A program made the translations under genes and the position numbers. 64,000 nt of DNA, from positions 164,897 to 228,896 of the forward strand of contig JAHDLB010000027.1 of assembly GCA_018432315.1 (NCBI GenBank), written 5' to 3'. Positions 8,458 through 17,612 of the stretch are shown piece after piece. The stretch comes from Anaerolineae bacterium. Its GTDB lineage: Bacteria > Chloroflexota > Anaerolineae > Aggregatilineales > Aggregatilineaceae. The notes beneath the pieces are model-generated. The model did no database searches. It was not told the DNA's origin and saw only the letters and a list, made by a program, of their open reading frames with translations. Position 1 is the first letter of the stretch. Each line of letters opens with the position of its first letter.

Positions 8458-10998
8458 CTAATGGCCGTTGGGATCGCGGCCCAGCCAGCGCGTCACCTTG
8501 CGCCGCACGAACGCCCAGCGCGCGTCTCGCCACGCGTCCTGAGCGCGATCCTGGTAGGCCGGGTCGGTCTGCCAGCGATCGGGCGCAGCGTAGCGGCTTT
8601 CGATATAAGCCCGCGTGATGGTGTTGATCGGCATCTCGCCTTCCGGCACCTCGTCGATCAGGTAGCGGCGGCGCTCGTCGGGCGTGGACGACTGCTCGAA
8701 GCGCAGGCCCAGCCAGCGCCCGTAGATGATCATGCGGGCGTAGGCGCGTTGGACCACGTTCAGGCCGCCCAGGCCGCGATACTCGATATACCAGATCGCG
8801 AACAGCACGAGCAGCACCAGCAGGGCCACGACCAGCAGCACGATGCCGAACGCCGTCAGGATGATGCGCAGCAGGCTCGGCCCCTCGTCGCCGCCGATGC
8901 GGGTGATGTCCGGGGGCAGGGGCGTGGACGTCGGCGCAGTGGTCGGCGTCGGTGTCGGCGTCAGCGTGGGCGGAATGACCGGCCCACCGGCGGGATCGGT
9001 CGGCGTGGTGTCCCCCGCGCCGCCGGGCGTGGGCGTCATGCTCGGCATGGGGGTCGGGGTGGCGGTCGGCGTCGGCTGGGGCGTCAGCGTCGGCAGGATG
9101 GCCTGCGGGACCTGATCGTCCTGGCGATCCAACGGGGCCTCGTCCGCTGTCGGCTCGAACTCTACCCAGCCGTAACCGGGGAAATAGACCTCGACCCAGG
9201 TATGGGCGTCGCGCTCGCGCACGAGAAAGGTGTTCTGATCGGGCAGCCACGTGCCCTGGGCGAACCCGGCGGCCATGCGCGCGGGGATGCCCTGCGAGCG
9301 CAGCATCAGGACCATGGCCGTCGAGTAGTAGTTGCAGTAGCCTTCGCGCCGCTGGAAGAGAAACCATTCCATCGGGTCGGCGCCGCTCGGCGGGGCGGGG
9401 ATCGATTCGTTGTACTGGATATTCGTGCGCAGCCAGCGCTCGATGGCCTTGGCTTTGTCGTAGGGCGTCTGGGCGCCCGCCTCGGCGATGATGCGATAGG
9501 CGAGGTCGCTCACCATTGGCGACACGTCGCTGCCGCCTTGCAGATAGCGCCGCAGGACCCATTCCGGGTAGGTCTGGTCGGCGGCGCGCAGCATGGTCGC
9601 GGTCGCCGTGCTAATCGACGACGTGACCGTGTAAGTGTCGTTGGCGCGCAGCGCCCGCCGCGCCCGGATGATGGCGACATCCGACGGGTTGTTTTCGTTG
9701 ACACAGCTCCGCTGCTCGATGTTGTCGATGCAGTCCAGCTCCGCCTCGACCGGCAGGCCCATCAGCACTGGCTGCGGCGCAGCGTGCACCAGCCGGGTGG
9801 CGCGGATCAGCATGGTCACGGTCTGCTGGACCTCGCGCCGGGCGCCGTTGATACCGTCACCGATGTTTAGCCGCAAACCGGACTCGTCCGTGTAGGCGCG
9901 CACCGTGCGGTAGTGCTTCCACGTCCACGAATTGAGGTCGTAAGTGTCGAACACAGTCGAGCGCCAGTAATAGCGCGGCCCGAAGGGGGCCTCGATCGAC
10001 ATCACCGGTTTGTCGCCCAACTGCACGGCCCCGCTGAGCTGCAACTCTTCGCCGCCGTAATAATCGGCAGTGGCGATGCCCTGTCCCTCCAGCGACGAGA
10101 ACAGGCGGCTCCACAGGTCGGCCAGCTCCAGGAAGATGTCGCCGGACATCAGGTCCTCGATCCGGTCCAGGCTCTTGTCGTCCTGCCCGGCAGGCGCTAC
10201 CCACGCGACCAGCACGATCACGATGGCGAGGATCGCGCCCGCCTGGAAGAACGTGCGCCGCACGTAGTTGGGGAAGCTGACGCGGTGCATGTACCAATCG
10301 AACTCGCGGGCGTCGATGTGCGAGCGGATCAGCAGGAGCAGCGAGAGGATCACGAACGCGATCAGGTACAGATCGAGCGAGGCGTCGCCCTGGTAATAAA
10401 ACTGGTTGGTGACGAGAACCAGCCCGGTCGGGATGATCACGCGCCACACGCGATCGACGCGGAAGACGTGCCAGGCCGCGTTGTGTCCCAGGAACCAGAA
10501 CAGGATCGACAGGAAGAGCACGAACGCCGTTTCGTCGTTTTCAGGCTCGCGCCCGGCCAGCGATTGGTCGACCCAGATGGCGAACTCGGTGGCGACGGTG
10601 TGCAGCCGCGCCGCCCACGAGGTGCCGTCGCTCAGCATCAGCGCGTTGATGCCCAGCACCGCTCCCAGCCCGTAGAGCGTGCTCAGGATGAGGGCGAGCA
10701 GCTCGGAATAGTGGCTGCGCGCCAACAGAAACCCCAGGACGACCGACACCACGCTGACCGGCACCAGCGCGCCCAGGCCGCCGGTCCAGTCGGCGGCGTC
10801 GAGGGCGAGCGCGGTCACGACCAGCAGGCCGCACGTCATGAGCAGGCTGCTGAGGTCGCCGCGCGCGAAGACGGCGCGCAGGTTGTTACGGATGCGCCGT
10901 CGCCACCGGCCCGGCGTCCGGTGCGAACGGGCGCGGCGCCGCTCGGCGACGGGCTGCATGTGTTGGGTTGTCGTCATGGGCTGTGCAAGCGCTTCCAA
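8458..10998 (-). CDS. Membrane-anchored transglutaminase-like protein
   Basis: An 846-residue membrane protein. Several transmembrane helices fill residues 50-270, followed by an extracytoplasmic region and a transglutaminase-like core. The core has the cysteine in EGYCNYYSTAMVLMLRSQG, the histidine in RDAHTWVEVYFPGYGW and a following FEPT, matching the Cys-His-Asp triad. A Thr/Pro-rich linker (TPTPTPTTAPTSTPLPP), another membrane helix and a cytoplasmic tail follow. This layout matches TgpA-like proteins. It probably acts on proteins or peptides at the cell surface. The first codon is TTG at 10998; an ATG at 10977 (MTTTQHMQ) is an equally good start. Confidence 0.85.
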   Translation of the reverse strand: MEALAQPMTTTQHMQPVAERRRARSHRTPGRWRRRIRNNLRAVFARGDLSSLLMTCGLLVVTALALDAADWTGGLGALVPVSVVSVVLGFLLARSHYSELLALILSTLYGLGAVLGINALMLSDGTSWAARLHTVATEFAIWVDQSLAGREPENDETAFVLFLSILFWFLGHNAAWHVFRVDRVWRVIIPTGLVLVTNQFYYQGDASLDLYLIAFVILSLLLLIRSHIDAREFDWYMHRVSFPNYVRRTFFQAGAILAIVIVLVAWVAPAGQDDKSLDRIEDLMSGDIFLELADLWSRLFSSLEGQGIATADYYGGEELQLSGAVQLGDKPVMSIEAPFGPRYYWRSTVFDTYDLNSWTWKHYRTVRAYTDESGLRLNIGDGINGARREVQQTVTMLIRATRLVHAAPQPVLMGLPVEAELDCIDNIEQRSCVNENNPSDVAIIRARRALRANDTYTVTSSISTATATMLRAADQTYPEWVLRRYLQGGSDVSPMVSDLAYRIIAEAGAQTPYDKAKAIERWLRTNIQYNESIPAPPSGADPMEWFLFQRREGYCNYYSTAMVLMLRSQGIPARMAAGFAQGTWLPDQNTFLVRERDAHTWVEVYFPGYGWVEFEPTADEAPLDRQDDQVPQAILPTLTPQPTPTATPTPMPSMTPTPGGAGDTTPTDPAGGPVIPPTLTPTPTPTTAPTSTPLPPDITRIGGDEGPSLLRIILTAFGIVLLVVALLVLLVLFAIWYIEYRGLGGLNVVQRAYARMIIYGRWLGLRFEQSSTPDERRRYLIDEVPEGEMPINTITRAYIESRYAAPDRWQTDPAYQDRAQDAWRDARWAFVRRKVTRWLGRDPNGH

Positions 10999-11058
10999 TA
11001 CACCTCAGAATATGGACAATTGTAGGGCACTGATCCGGCTCCGCCAAAAAGACGCGGG

Positions 11059-11087
11059 TTGTATGGCGCCGGTTTCGTGCATATAAT
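11059..11087 (+). promoter_or_regulatory. Promoter of the esterase lipoprotein gene, placed for a leaderless mRNA
   Basis: TTGTAT at 11059-11064, a 17-bp spacer and a perfect TATAAT at 11082-11087. The expected transcription start (about 11094) falls on the ATG at 11095, and there is no ribosome binding site. Confidence 0.75.
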
Positions 11088-11094
11088 TCGGTCC

Positions 11095-12165
11095 ATGATA
11101 GCCAATAAACGCCTCCTATTCCTGTTCGCTTGCCTGACGTTTGCACTGCTGGCAGCCTGCGAGCCGCTGGCGCCGGAACAAACGCCGCGCTACATCGTGG
11201 TCACCGGGGAAACGCCCGATACCGGTGCGCCGACGCCGACTTTTTTGCTGGGCAGCGCGCCCGAATCATCGCCAGTGGCGCCCGGTGCAGAGACGAGCGT
11301 ACCCGCCGTCGCCGCCGGGACGGTGAACACGCCGGTTCCCTCCGAGACGCCCACGCTGCCGCCGGTCACGCCTACCGAGGCGTCGTTTGCCTGCGCGGAG
11401 ACTGCCGGGCGCGTGATCGAAGCGTCATTTTTCAGCGCCGTCGCGGGGACCGACGTATCCTACCGGATGTACCAGCCGCCCTGTTTTTACGACACGCTCC
11501 AGCGCTATCCCTACGTGATCCTGCTGCACGGCACCGGTTATGACGACGCGATGTGGATCGACCTGAACGTGCCGGAGATCATGGACCGGGGCATCGCGGA
11601 CGGGACGCTGCCGCCGATGGTGCTGGTCATGCCGGACGGCGGCTTCCTCTCTGAGCTGAACGACCAGCCGGACGGGAACTCGTACGAGAGCCTGATTCTG
11701 GACGAGCTGATGCCTGCTGTGGAGGCGGATTTTTGCCTGTGGGGCAGCCGCCAGGGGCGGGCAATTGGTGGCATCTCGCGCGGCGGATTCTGGGCGTTCA
11801 GCATCGCGCTGCGGCACCCGGACCTGTTCGGCGCGGTGGGGGGGCACAGCCCGCACTTCGAGGACGACAACGCCCTGCCCGAAAACAACCCGCTCAGCCT
11901 GGCGGGGCGGGTGAATCTGGACGCGTATCCGCTGCGCATCTATCTCGATCACGCGGCGGAGGACTACGTGAGCACCAACGTCATCCGCATGTCCGAGATT
12001 CTGCGGGCGGGCGGGGTCGAGCACGAGTACCTGATCAACCCGACGGGCAACCACGACATGGATTACTGGGGCGCGCACGTGGCGGAGTACCTGTCGTTTT
12101 ACGGGGAGCCCTGGCCGAACGACGCGATGGCGCTGCCATCGTGCCTGGAGCCCAGCCCGGAGTGA
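11095..12165 (+). CDS. Lipoprotein esterase of the alpha/beta hydrolase fold
   Basis: A 356-residue exported lipoprotein. The signal peptide ends in the lipobox LLAAC, with lipidated Cys22, followed by a Thr/Pro/Ala-rich spacer to about residue 100. The catalytic domain resembles esterase D/feruloyl-esterase-type hydrolases: oxyanion region VILLHGTGYDD, nucleophile Ser228 in GGISRGG, likely Asp285 in YLDHAAED and His320 in GNHDMDYW. The substrate is unknown. The start is set by the promoter and the signal peptide. It is followed 17 bp later by another lipoprotein gene, probably co-transcribed. Confidence 0.82.
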   Translation: MIANKRLLFLFACLTFALLAACEPLAPEQTPRYIVVTGETPDTGAPTPTFLLGSAPESSPVAPGAETSVPAVAAGTVNTPVPSETPTLPPVTPTEASFACAETAGRVIEASFFSAVAGTDVSYRMYQPPCFYDTLQRYPYVILLHGTGYDDAMWIDLNVPEIMDRGIADGTLPPMVLVMPDGGFLSELNDQPDGNSYESLILDELMPAVEADFCLWGSRQGRAIGGISRGGFWAFSIALRHPDLFGAVGGHSPHFEDDNALPENNPLSLAGRVNLDAYPLRIYLDHAAEDYVSTNVIRMSEILRAGGVEHEYLINPTGNHDMDYWGAHVAEYLSFYGEPWPNDAMALPSCLEPSPE

Positions 12166-12182
12166 GTCGGGCGGGGGCCAAC

Positions 12183-13004
12183 ATGCGGCGCGGCTGGCTG
12201 TTGATCGTTGGGTGCGTGATGCTGGCGGCGTGTTCCGGTGAGGGCGCGCCGCGGGTTTCATCCCCGGCTGCATCACCTGCACCGGCGTCACCAACGCCCC
12301 GCGAAACCATCACCTTCGAGCCGCCGCAGGCCGCGCTGCCCGCGGTGGAAGACCGCGCCGTCGAGATCGACCGCGCCATCGAGGGCGTTTTCATCCCCGA
12401 CGAGCACGAAGAACGGTATATCTTCACCAGCGAGCGCGCCCGCCGGATCAGCGTGCGGCTGGAGCCGGTCGATAGCCTGGGGCCGCTCCGGTTCGGCATT
12501 CGCGTGATCGACGAGGAAGGACAGATCGTGCCGCGCATCGACGCGCCCGTGGGCCAGCCGCTGCTGCGCGACGAGTGGGACCTGCCGGGGCCGGGCGAAT
12601 ACACGATCCAGCTTTTCGGGGCGGAGACGCGCGAGCGGGCGTTCTCGCTGCGGGTGAGTGGCGTCCCGGCGGCGGAGGTGGGCGGCGGGAGCATCACGTA
12701 CGGCGAGACGCGGTCCGGCGCGATCACCGTTCGCGGGCAGCGTGACCGCTGGGCGCTGGCCGGTGCGGAAGGCGACCGGGCGCTGATCACGATGGTATCC
12801 GATGGGGCCGATCCGCACCTGGCCGTTTATGACATGGCCGGGCGGCTGCTGGCCGAGGACGACGACAGCGCGCCGGGCCGCAACGCGGCGGTCGAGGTCA
12901 CGCTGCCGGAAGGCGGGCGGGTGGAAATCGTGGCGCGGATGGCCGGCGACGATCAAACCGGCGCGTACCAGATCATGGCCGAGCGCCGCGCGTCAGAGGA
13001 GTGA
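12183..13004 (+). CDS. Lipoprotein with beta-sandwich repeats, function unknown
   Basis: A 273-residue lipoprotein with signal peptide and lipobox MLAAC (Cys17). After an Ala/Ser/Pro spacer there are two similar beta-rich modules, at about 60-155 and 160-270. Each resembles the bacterial pre-peptidase C-terminal type of domain: ERYIFTSERARRISVRLEPVD in the first, DRWALAGAEGDRALITMVSDGADPHLAVYD in the second. Such domains usually bind sugars or proteins outside the cell. It lies directly after the esterase lipoprotein. Its last 12 bp overlap the end of the converging DUF1232 gene. Confidence 0.72.
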   Translation: MRRGWLLIVGCVMLAACSGEGAPRVSSPAASPAPASPTPRETITFEPPQAALPAVEDRAVEIDRAIEGVFIPDEHEERYIFTSERARRISVRLEPVDSLGPLRFGIRVIDEEGQIVPRIDAPVGQPLLRDEWDLPGPGEYTIQLFGAETRERAFSLRVSGVPAAEVGGGSITYGETRSGAITVRGQRDRWALAGAEGDRALITMVSDGADPHLAVYDMAGRLLAEDDDSAPGRNAAVEVTLPEGGRVEIVARMAGDDQTGAYQIMAERRASEE

Positions 13005-13361
13005 GTCGAACAGGCGCGAGAGCGCCCAGAACACGGTCACGGCGCCGATCGACGTGAGCACGATGATCGCCAGGCAGCCGATGCGCCCGGCGCGGCTGCG
13101 CAGCAGAAACCGCAGCACGGTCAGGAAAGTGACAGACCCGCCGCCGGCCAGGATGGCGGCCAGGTCGTCGACCTGCCCGGCGACCGGGATCACGTCCGGC
13201 AGGGCATCCACCGGCGAGAGGGCATACAGCGCGGTGAGGATGACGATCGCCAGAATGCTCCCGTTGATTCCCCAATCCACGGCCCGCTGGGCGAGCGGTC
13301 GGGCGAGAGCGAGATCGTCGTCGGAATATGTGTCCTGGTCGTATGCGTCGCGGCGTTTCAT
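12993..13361 (-). CDS. DUF1232 (YkvA-type) membrane protein
   Basis: A 122-residue protein with a charged N-terminus and probably two or three membrane helices. The central segment YALSPVDALPDVIPVAGQVDDLAAI is the signature of the DUF1232/YkvA family, whose function is unknown. The ATG at 13361 is preceded by GAGGTGACG and gives MKRRDAYDQ; the open frame runs 21 codons further up without support. It overlaps the lipoprotein gene end-to-end by 12 bp. Confidence 0.8.
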   Translation of the reverse strand: MKRRDAYDQDTYSDDDLALARPLAQRAVDWGINGSILAIVILTALYALSPVDALPDVIPVAGQVDDLAAILAGGGSVTFLTVLRFLLRSRAGRIGCLAIIVLTSIGAVTVFWALSRLFDSLL

Positions 13362-13475
13362 CGTCACCTCACGCGGTCTGAAGGATGATGCGCTGATTGT
13401 AGCGCACCTCGCCAACTGCCGCACACCCGGTCGAAGACCGCGCCCGCCCGAATCACACTTTGGAGCGCGATCCGG

Positions 13476-13481
13476 TATAAT
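13476..13481 (+). promoter_or_regulatory. -10 box upstream of the polysaccharide cluster
   Basis: A perfect TATAAT 39 bp before the first gene (ATG 13520). No good -35 hexamer is seen. Confidence 0.55.
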
Positions 13482-13519
13482 CGCTGCCGGAATGGGAAAC
13501 CTGCATCCGCGAGGTGCGC

Positions 13520-14221
13520 ATGGAACTGTACGCGATCTGGAACCTGATCCGGCGGCGCTGGTGGCTGATCCTGCTGCCGGGACTGGCCGCCCTGTTGGTG
13601 ACCGCTCCCCAGTTGAAGAACGTGATCTCCCCGCCGGTGACGTATTCGGTCGCGCTCCGGCTGACGGCGGCGGCCCCGCCGGATGCCGAGATCGAAGGCG
13701 TGACGACGCCCTACGAGGACACGGTTTACGTCCCGCTGCTGGCCTCGGAATACGTCGTGGTCAATATGCCGCACTGGATCGCCAGCGACCGGTTTGCCGC
13801 CGAGGTGAGCGACGTCCTGGGCGAAGCGGGCATGGCGATCCCGGCTGGTGACCTGCAGGGCGCGTTCGCCGCCGACAGCTTCCGCAGCATCCTGGTGCTG
13901 TACGTGGGGTGGGACGATCCGGATGAGATCCGGGCGATGGCGCAGGCTGCCGTGACGGTGCTCCAGACGCGCAACCAGGACTACTTCCCGATGTTCGCCG
14001 CCGCGCCGGTCGAGGTGATCCCGCTGGATGACGTCGAGGTGACCCAGGCCGCGCCGCCGATCACCGCCCGCCTCGACCCGCTGATCCGCGTGGCGATTGG
14101 GTTCGCCGCCGGGATGGGGCTGGCCGTGCTGGCCGAATACCTCGACGTGACGGTGCGCTCGCGCCGCGAGGTCGAGGCGCTGGGGCTGCGCGTGCTCGGC
14201 GAGATTCCGCGCGAGCGCTGA
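13520..14221 (+). CDS. Wzz-like chain-length/co-polymerase membrane protein
   Basis: A 233-residue protein with a transmembrane helix at each end (about residues 15-33 and 190-212) and an extracytoplasmic domain between. This is the polysaccharide co-polymerase (Wzz/CapA) topology. The C-terminal EVEALGLRVLGEIPRER is the usual juxtamembrane motif that contacts the partner kinase. GAGG five bases upstream supports the ATG at 13520; a GTG two codons earlier is possible. Its place ahead of a second Wzz-like gene and a BY-kinase-like gene supports a role in exopolysaccharide or capsule export. Confidence 0.78.
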   Translation: MELYAIWNLIRRRWWLILLPGLAALLVTAPQLKNVISPPVTYSVALRLTAAAPPDAEIEGVTTPYEDTVYVPLLASEYVVVNMPHWIASDRFAAEVSDVLGEAGMAIPAGDLQGAFAADSFRSILVLYVGWDDPDEIRAMAQAAVTVLQTRNQDYFPMFAAAPVEVIPLDDVEVTQAAPPITARLDPLIRVAIGFAAGMGLAVLAEYLDVTVRSRREVEALGLRVLGEIPRER

Positions 14222-14278
14222 CGGCAAACCACCTGTTTCCACGCGGCAGCCTTACACGGTCCCATTGAGGGACTCCGT

Positions 14279-14288
14279 ATGCTATAAT
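14279..14288 (+). promoter_or_regulatory. Extended -10 promoter of the second Wzz-like gene
   Basis: TGCTATAAT, a perfect extended -10 element, lies 36 bp before the ATG at 14324. No clear -35 box is present, as is common for extended -10 promoters. Confidence 0.6.
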
Positions 14289-14323
14289 AGCGCGGCGCAT
14301 GGGATTGATTCGAGGGGACATCC

Positions 14324-14986
14324 ATGAACCTGACCTATTACGTGCGTATACTGCTCCGGCGCGGCTGGATTATCGCGCTGGCGGTCGTGATCACTGCCGG
14401 GGCGGCCTTCGGATTCAGCAAGCTCCAGACCCCAACCTACCGGGCGACGCAATACGTTTTGCTGCAACCGGCGCGCAACGATTTCGGGCTGACCGAAACG
14501 CTGCGGTACCTGCTGCGGAGCTACGTCGTGTTTCTGAACACCGACGAGCAGGCCGCCAACGCGATCGAGCGCCTGCAGCTCGACATGACGCCGGGCGAGG
14601 TGCGAAGCCACACCACCATCAGCTCGGACCCGACGCAGCTCACCGTCCAGATCGACGTGACGATGGAAGATGGCCCCACGGCGGCGCGCATCGCGACCGA
14701 GCTAGGGCGGCTGTTGGTCGAGGAGCGCACTGAGGACAACCGCGATCTGCCGCGCGAGGACCGCATCGAGGCGCGGCTGGTCGATACCGCCACCTACGGC
14801 CAGCACACGCCGCGAACCATGATCAACACGATCGCCGGGGCGATGCTGGGATTGCTGGTGGGCGGGGCGGTGGTGTTCGTGCTGGAATACCTGGAGTCGA
14901 ACATCGTCCGGCGCCGCGAGGACGTCGAGCGGTTCCTTGATTTGCCGGTGCTGGCGGCCATTCCCGCCGACGACACCCGTTCGTGA
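14324..14986 (+). CDS. Second Wzz-like co-polymerase membrane protein
   Basis: A 220-residue protein of the same layout as its upstream neighbour. It has an N-terminal helix at about 13-32, an extracytoplasmic domain and a C-terminal helix at about 168-192. The tail REDVERFLDLPVLAAIPADD is the standard Wzz/CapA ending. The sequence identity to the first copy is low by eye, so they are distant relatives rather than a recent duplication. GAGGGG precedes the ATG. It ends 9 bp before the BY-kinase-like gene. Confidence 0.85.
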   Translation: MNLTYYVRILLRRGWIIALAVVITAGAAFGFSKLQTPTYRATQYVLLQPARNDFGLTETLRYLLRSYVVFLNTDEQAANAIERLQLDMTPGEVRSHTTISSDPTQLTVQIDVTMEDGPTAARIATELGRLLVEERTEDNRDLPREDRIEARLVDTATYGQHTPRTMINTIAGAMLGLLVGGAVVFVLEYLESNIVRRREDVERFLDLPVLAAIPADDTRS

Positions 14987-14995
14987 GGTGCAGCC

Positions 14996-15661
14996 ATGCC
15001 TGAGACTAACCTGATTACCCTGACCGATCCGCGCTCGCCCGCGTCCGAAGCGTACCGGGCGCTGCGCACCAACCTGATGTTCTACAGCCTGGACGAACCG
15101 CTGCGTTCGCTGGCGGTGACGTCCCCGGCGGCGCACGAGGGCAAGAGCACGGTCGTCGCCAACCTGGCGGTGACGCTGGCCCAGGGCGGCAACCGGACGA
15201 TCCTGGTCGACTGCGATCTGCGCAGGCCGGGGCAGCATACGCTGTGGGGGCTGCCCAACGATCGCGGCCTGACGACGATGCTGCTGGACAGTGAGGCCAT
15301 GCAGAGTCCGGCGCTGCAAAGCGTGGGCGTGGACAATCTACACGTGCTGACCAGCGGCCCGCTGCCGCCCAACCCGGCGGACGTGATCGGCTCGCGGCGC
15401 ATGGACGACATGCTCGACGCGCTCAAAGCCAAAGCGGATTACGTCGTCTTCGATTCGCCGCCGATCCTGGCGGTGACAGACGCGGCCCTGCTGGGGCACA
15501 AGGTGGACGGGATCGTGCTCGTGCTGCGGGCGGGATCGTCCCGGCGCGATCACGCGGCGCGCGCCAAGGAAGAGCTTGAGCGCGTCAAGGTGCCGATTGT
15601 GGGCACGGTCCTGGTCAACGCGCCGCGCGATGTTGCGGTGGGCAATTATTACACGGCGTGA
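14996..15661 (+). CDS. CpsD/CapB-family tyrosine kinase-like ATPase
   Basis: A 221-residue cytoplasmic P-loop ATPase that would pair with the Wzz-like proteins to control polysaccharide assembly. Visible motifs are the N-terminal SEAYRALRTNL, Walker A SPAAHEGKST at 43-52, Walker A' LVDCDLRRP at 70-78, and Walker B in YVVFDSPP. BY-kinases normally end in a cluster of tyrosines; here the tail has only two, in NYYTA. It may therefore have reduced autophosphorylation or act as an ATPase switch only. The GTG/ATG context with GAGGTGCAGCC supports the start. Confidence 0.85.
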   Translation: MPETNLITLTDPRSPASEAYRALRTNLMFYSLDEPLRSLAVTSPAAHEGKSTVVANLAVTLAQGGNRTILVDCDLRRPGQHTLWGLPNDRGLTTMLLDSEAMQSPALQSVGVDNLHVLTSGPLPPNPADVIGSRRMDDMLDALKAKADYVVFDSPPILAVTDAALLGHKVDGIVLVLRAGSSRRDHAARAKEELERVKVPIVGTVLVNAPRDVAVGNYYTA

Positions 15662-15685
15662 AGCGGAGTAGGGGGTAAGCGACGA

Positions 15686-16756
15686 GTGAAGGGCTTGATT
15701 CTGAGCGGCGGCAAGGGCACGCGCCTGTACCCGCTGACGTATACTCGCGCCAAGCAGCTCATCCCGGTGGCGAACAAGCCGGTGCTGTTCCGCGTGATCG
15801 AGGCGATCCGCGACGCGGGGATCGACGAAATCGGTATCGTGATCGGCGACACCGGGCCGGAGATCCGGCAGGCGGTGGGCGACGGCGCGCAGTTCGGCGT
15901 GGCGGTGACGTACATCCCGCAGGAAGCCCCGCTGGGGCTGGCGCACGCCGTCAAGATCTCGCGCGAGTTCCTGGGCGATGACCGCTTCGTGATGTTCCTG
16001 GGCGACAACGTGCTGCAGGGCGGCATCAGCCCGCTGATCGCGGACTTCGCCCATCACGACGACTGGAACAGCCAGATCGTGCTGACCGCCGTCGAGCACC
16101 CGGAGCAGTACGGCGTGGCCCAGCTCAACGCCGAGGGGCGCATCGCCCGCCTGATCGAGAAGCCGAAGGACCCGCCGAGCAACCTCGCGCTGGTCGGCAT
16201 TTACATGTTCGACCACCACATCTTCGAGGCCACCGACGAGATCGCGCCCTCGTTTCGCGGCGAGCTGGAGATCACCGACGCGATCCAGTGGCTGGTCGAT
16301 CACGGCTACAGCGTCTACCCGCACATTCATCGCGGCTGGTGGATCGACACCGGGCGCCCGGACGACATGCTGACCGCCAACAGCCTCGTGCTCGAAGAAC
16401 TCACGCCGGCGGTCGCCGGCTACGTCGATCGCGATTCCGAGGTGGACACGCGCGTGACGATCGAGCAGGGCGCGGAGATCATCAACAGCGTGGTGCGCGG
16501 CCCGGCGATCATCGGGCGCAACACGCGGATCGTGAACAGCTACGTCGGCCCGTTCACCAGCATCTACCACGACGTGCTGATCGAGAACAGCGAGATCGAG
16601 CGCAGCATCGTGCTGGAGCACAGCGCCATCCGCGACATCCCCGCGCGCATTCAGGACAGCCTGATCGGTCGCCACGCGGCGGTGGACATCAGCGCCCTGC
16701 GGCCACGCGCGATCAAGATGCAGCTTGGCGACCACAGCCACCTGGAATTGTTGTAA
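15686..16756 (+). CDS. rmlA: Glucose-1-phosphate thymidylyltransferase (long form)
   Basis: A 356-residue nucleotidyltransferase that makes dTDP-glucose from dTTP and glucose-1-phosphate, the first step toward dTDP-rhamnose and related sugars. The N-terminal GGKGTRLYPLTYTRAKQLIPV motif and IEKPKDPPSNLA are present, with hexapeptide repeats in the C-terminal third. It is closely similar to the gene at 958. The start is GTG, preceded by AGGGGG. It stands two genes before rmlB in one probable operon. Confidence 0.88.
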   Translation: MKGLILSGGKGTRLYPLTYTRAKQLIPVANKPVLFRVIEAIRDAGIDEIGIVIGDTGPEIRQAVGDGAQFGVAVTYIPQEAPLGLAHAVKISREFLGDDRFVMFLGDNVLQGGISPLIADFAHHDDWNSQIVLTAVEHPEQYGVAQLNAEGRIARLIEKPKDPPSNLALVGIYMFDHHIFEATDEIAPSFRGELEITDAIQWLVDHGYSVYPHIHRGWWIDTGRPDDMLTANSLVLEELTPAVAGYVDRDSEVDTRVTIEQGAEIINSVVRGPAIIGRNTRIVNSYVGPFTSIYHDVLIENSEIERSIVLEHSAIRDIPARIQDSLIGRHAAVDISALRPRAIKMQLGDHSHLELL

Positions 16757-16766
16757 GGAACGCAGG

Positions 16767-17612
16767 ATGCGAGATCACCCCACGATCCGGCTGATGGTGG
16801 CCGACCTGGACGGCACGCTGTTGAACTCGGAGCACGCGATCACGCCCATGACCGAAGACGCGGTCCGGCAGGCGATGGCGCGCGGCGTGATGTTCACCGT
16901 TGCCACCGGCAAGACCTACCCCTCGACGACCGAGTTGATCCAGCGGCTGGGGATCACGCTGCCCGTCATTTGCAGCAACGGCGTGCTCGTTCACGCGCCG
17001 GATGGAACCATCCTCAAGCGCACCCCGATCCGCCGGGAATACGCGCTCGAAGCGATGCGGCTGGCCGACGAGGCAGGCATGGTGACGGTCATCTATTCCG
17101 GGGCGAAGCTGGTCTGCCGCGTGTACGACCACAACCTGGCCGAATTGGTCGAGCACGGCGAGCCGGAGCCGGTGCTGGTCCAGGATTTGATCGGCGCCGT
17201 GGAGACAGACATCGAGCCGGACAAGATCATCTTCATGAACGGCGACGACCTGGACGGTGTGATCCGGTTTCAGGCGCTGCTCGAGGAGCAGTTCGCCGGG
17301 CGGGCCCAGGCGATGCGGTCCGGGCTGGATTCGCTCGTCGAGCTGATCCCGCTGGGAGTCAGCAAGGGCACCGCGCTGGACACCATTCTGGATGCCGCCG
17401 GGGTGACCGCCGCCGAGACGATGTGCTTTGGCGACAACTGCAACGATCTGGACATGATCCGCCGCGCGGGGATCGGCGTGGCGATGGCAAATGCGCCGGC
17501 GGATGTCCGCGAGGGGGCGAACTACGTGGCCCGCTCGAACGACGACGACGGAGTCGGGCACGCCATCCACAAGTTTGTGTTGAAGGACGCGCGCGAGGTA
17601 AGGAGAGCGTGA
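16767..17612 (+). CDS. Cof-type HAD-superfamily phosphatase
   Basis: A 281-residue HAD hydrolase of the Cof/IIB type. Motif I is DLDGTLL at residues 13-19 with the nucleophile Asp13; motif IV is GDNCNDLDMI near 230. SNGVLV around 70 and LGVSKGTALD in the C-terminal part are typical of Cof proteins. These enzymes remove phosphate from sugar phosphates or cofactors such as FMN or pyridoxal phosphate. The setting between rmlA and rmlB suggests a sugar-phosphate substrate (inference). It overlaps rmlB by one base (TGATG). Confidence 0.85.
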   Translation: MRDHPTIRLMVADLDGTLLNSEHAITPMTEDAVRQAMARGVMFTVATGKTYPSTTELIQRLGITLPVICSNGVLVHAPDGTILKRTPIRREYALEAMRLADEAGMVTVIYSGAKLVCRVYDHNLAELVEHGEPEPVLVQDLIGAVETDIEPDKIIFMNGDDLDGVIRFQALLEEQFAGRAQAMRSGLDSLVELIPLGVSKGTALDTILDAAGVTAAETMCFGDNCNDLDMIRRAGIGVAMANAPADVREGANYVARSNDDDGVGHAIHKFVLKDAREVRRA

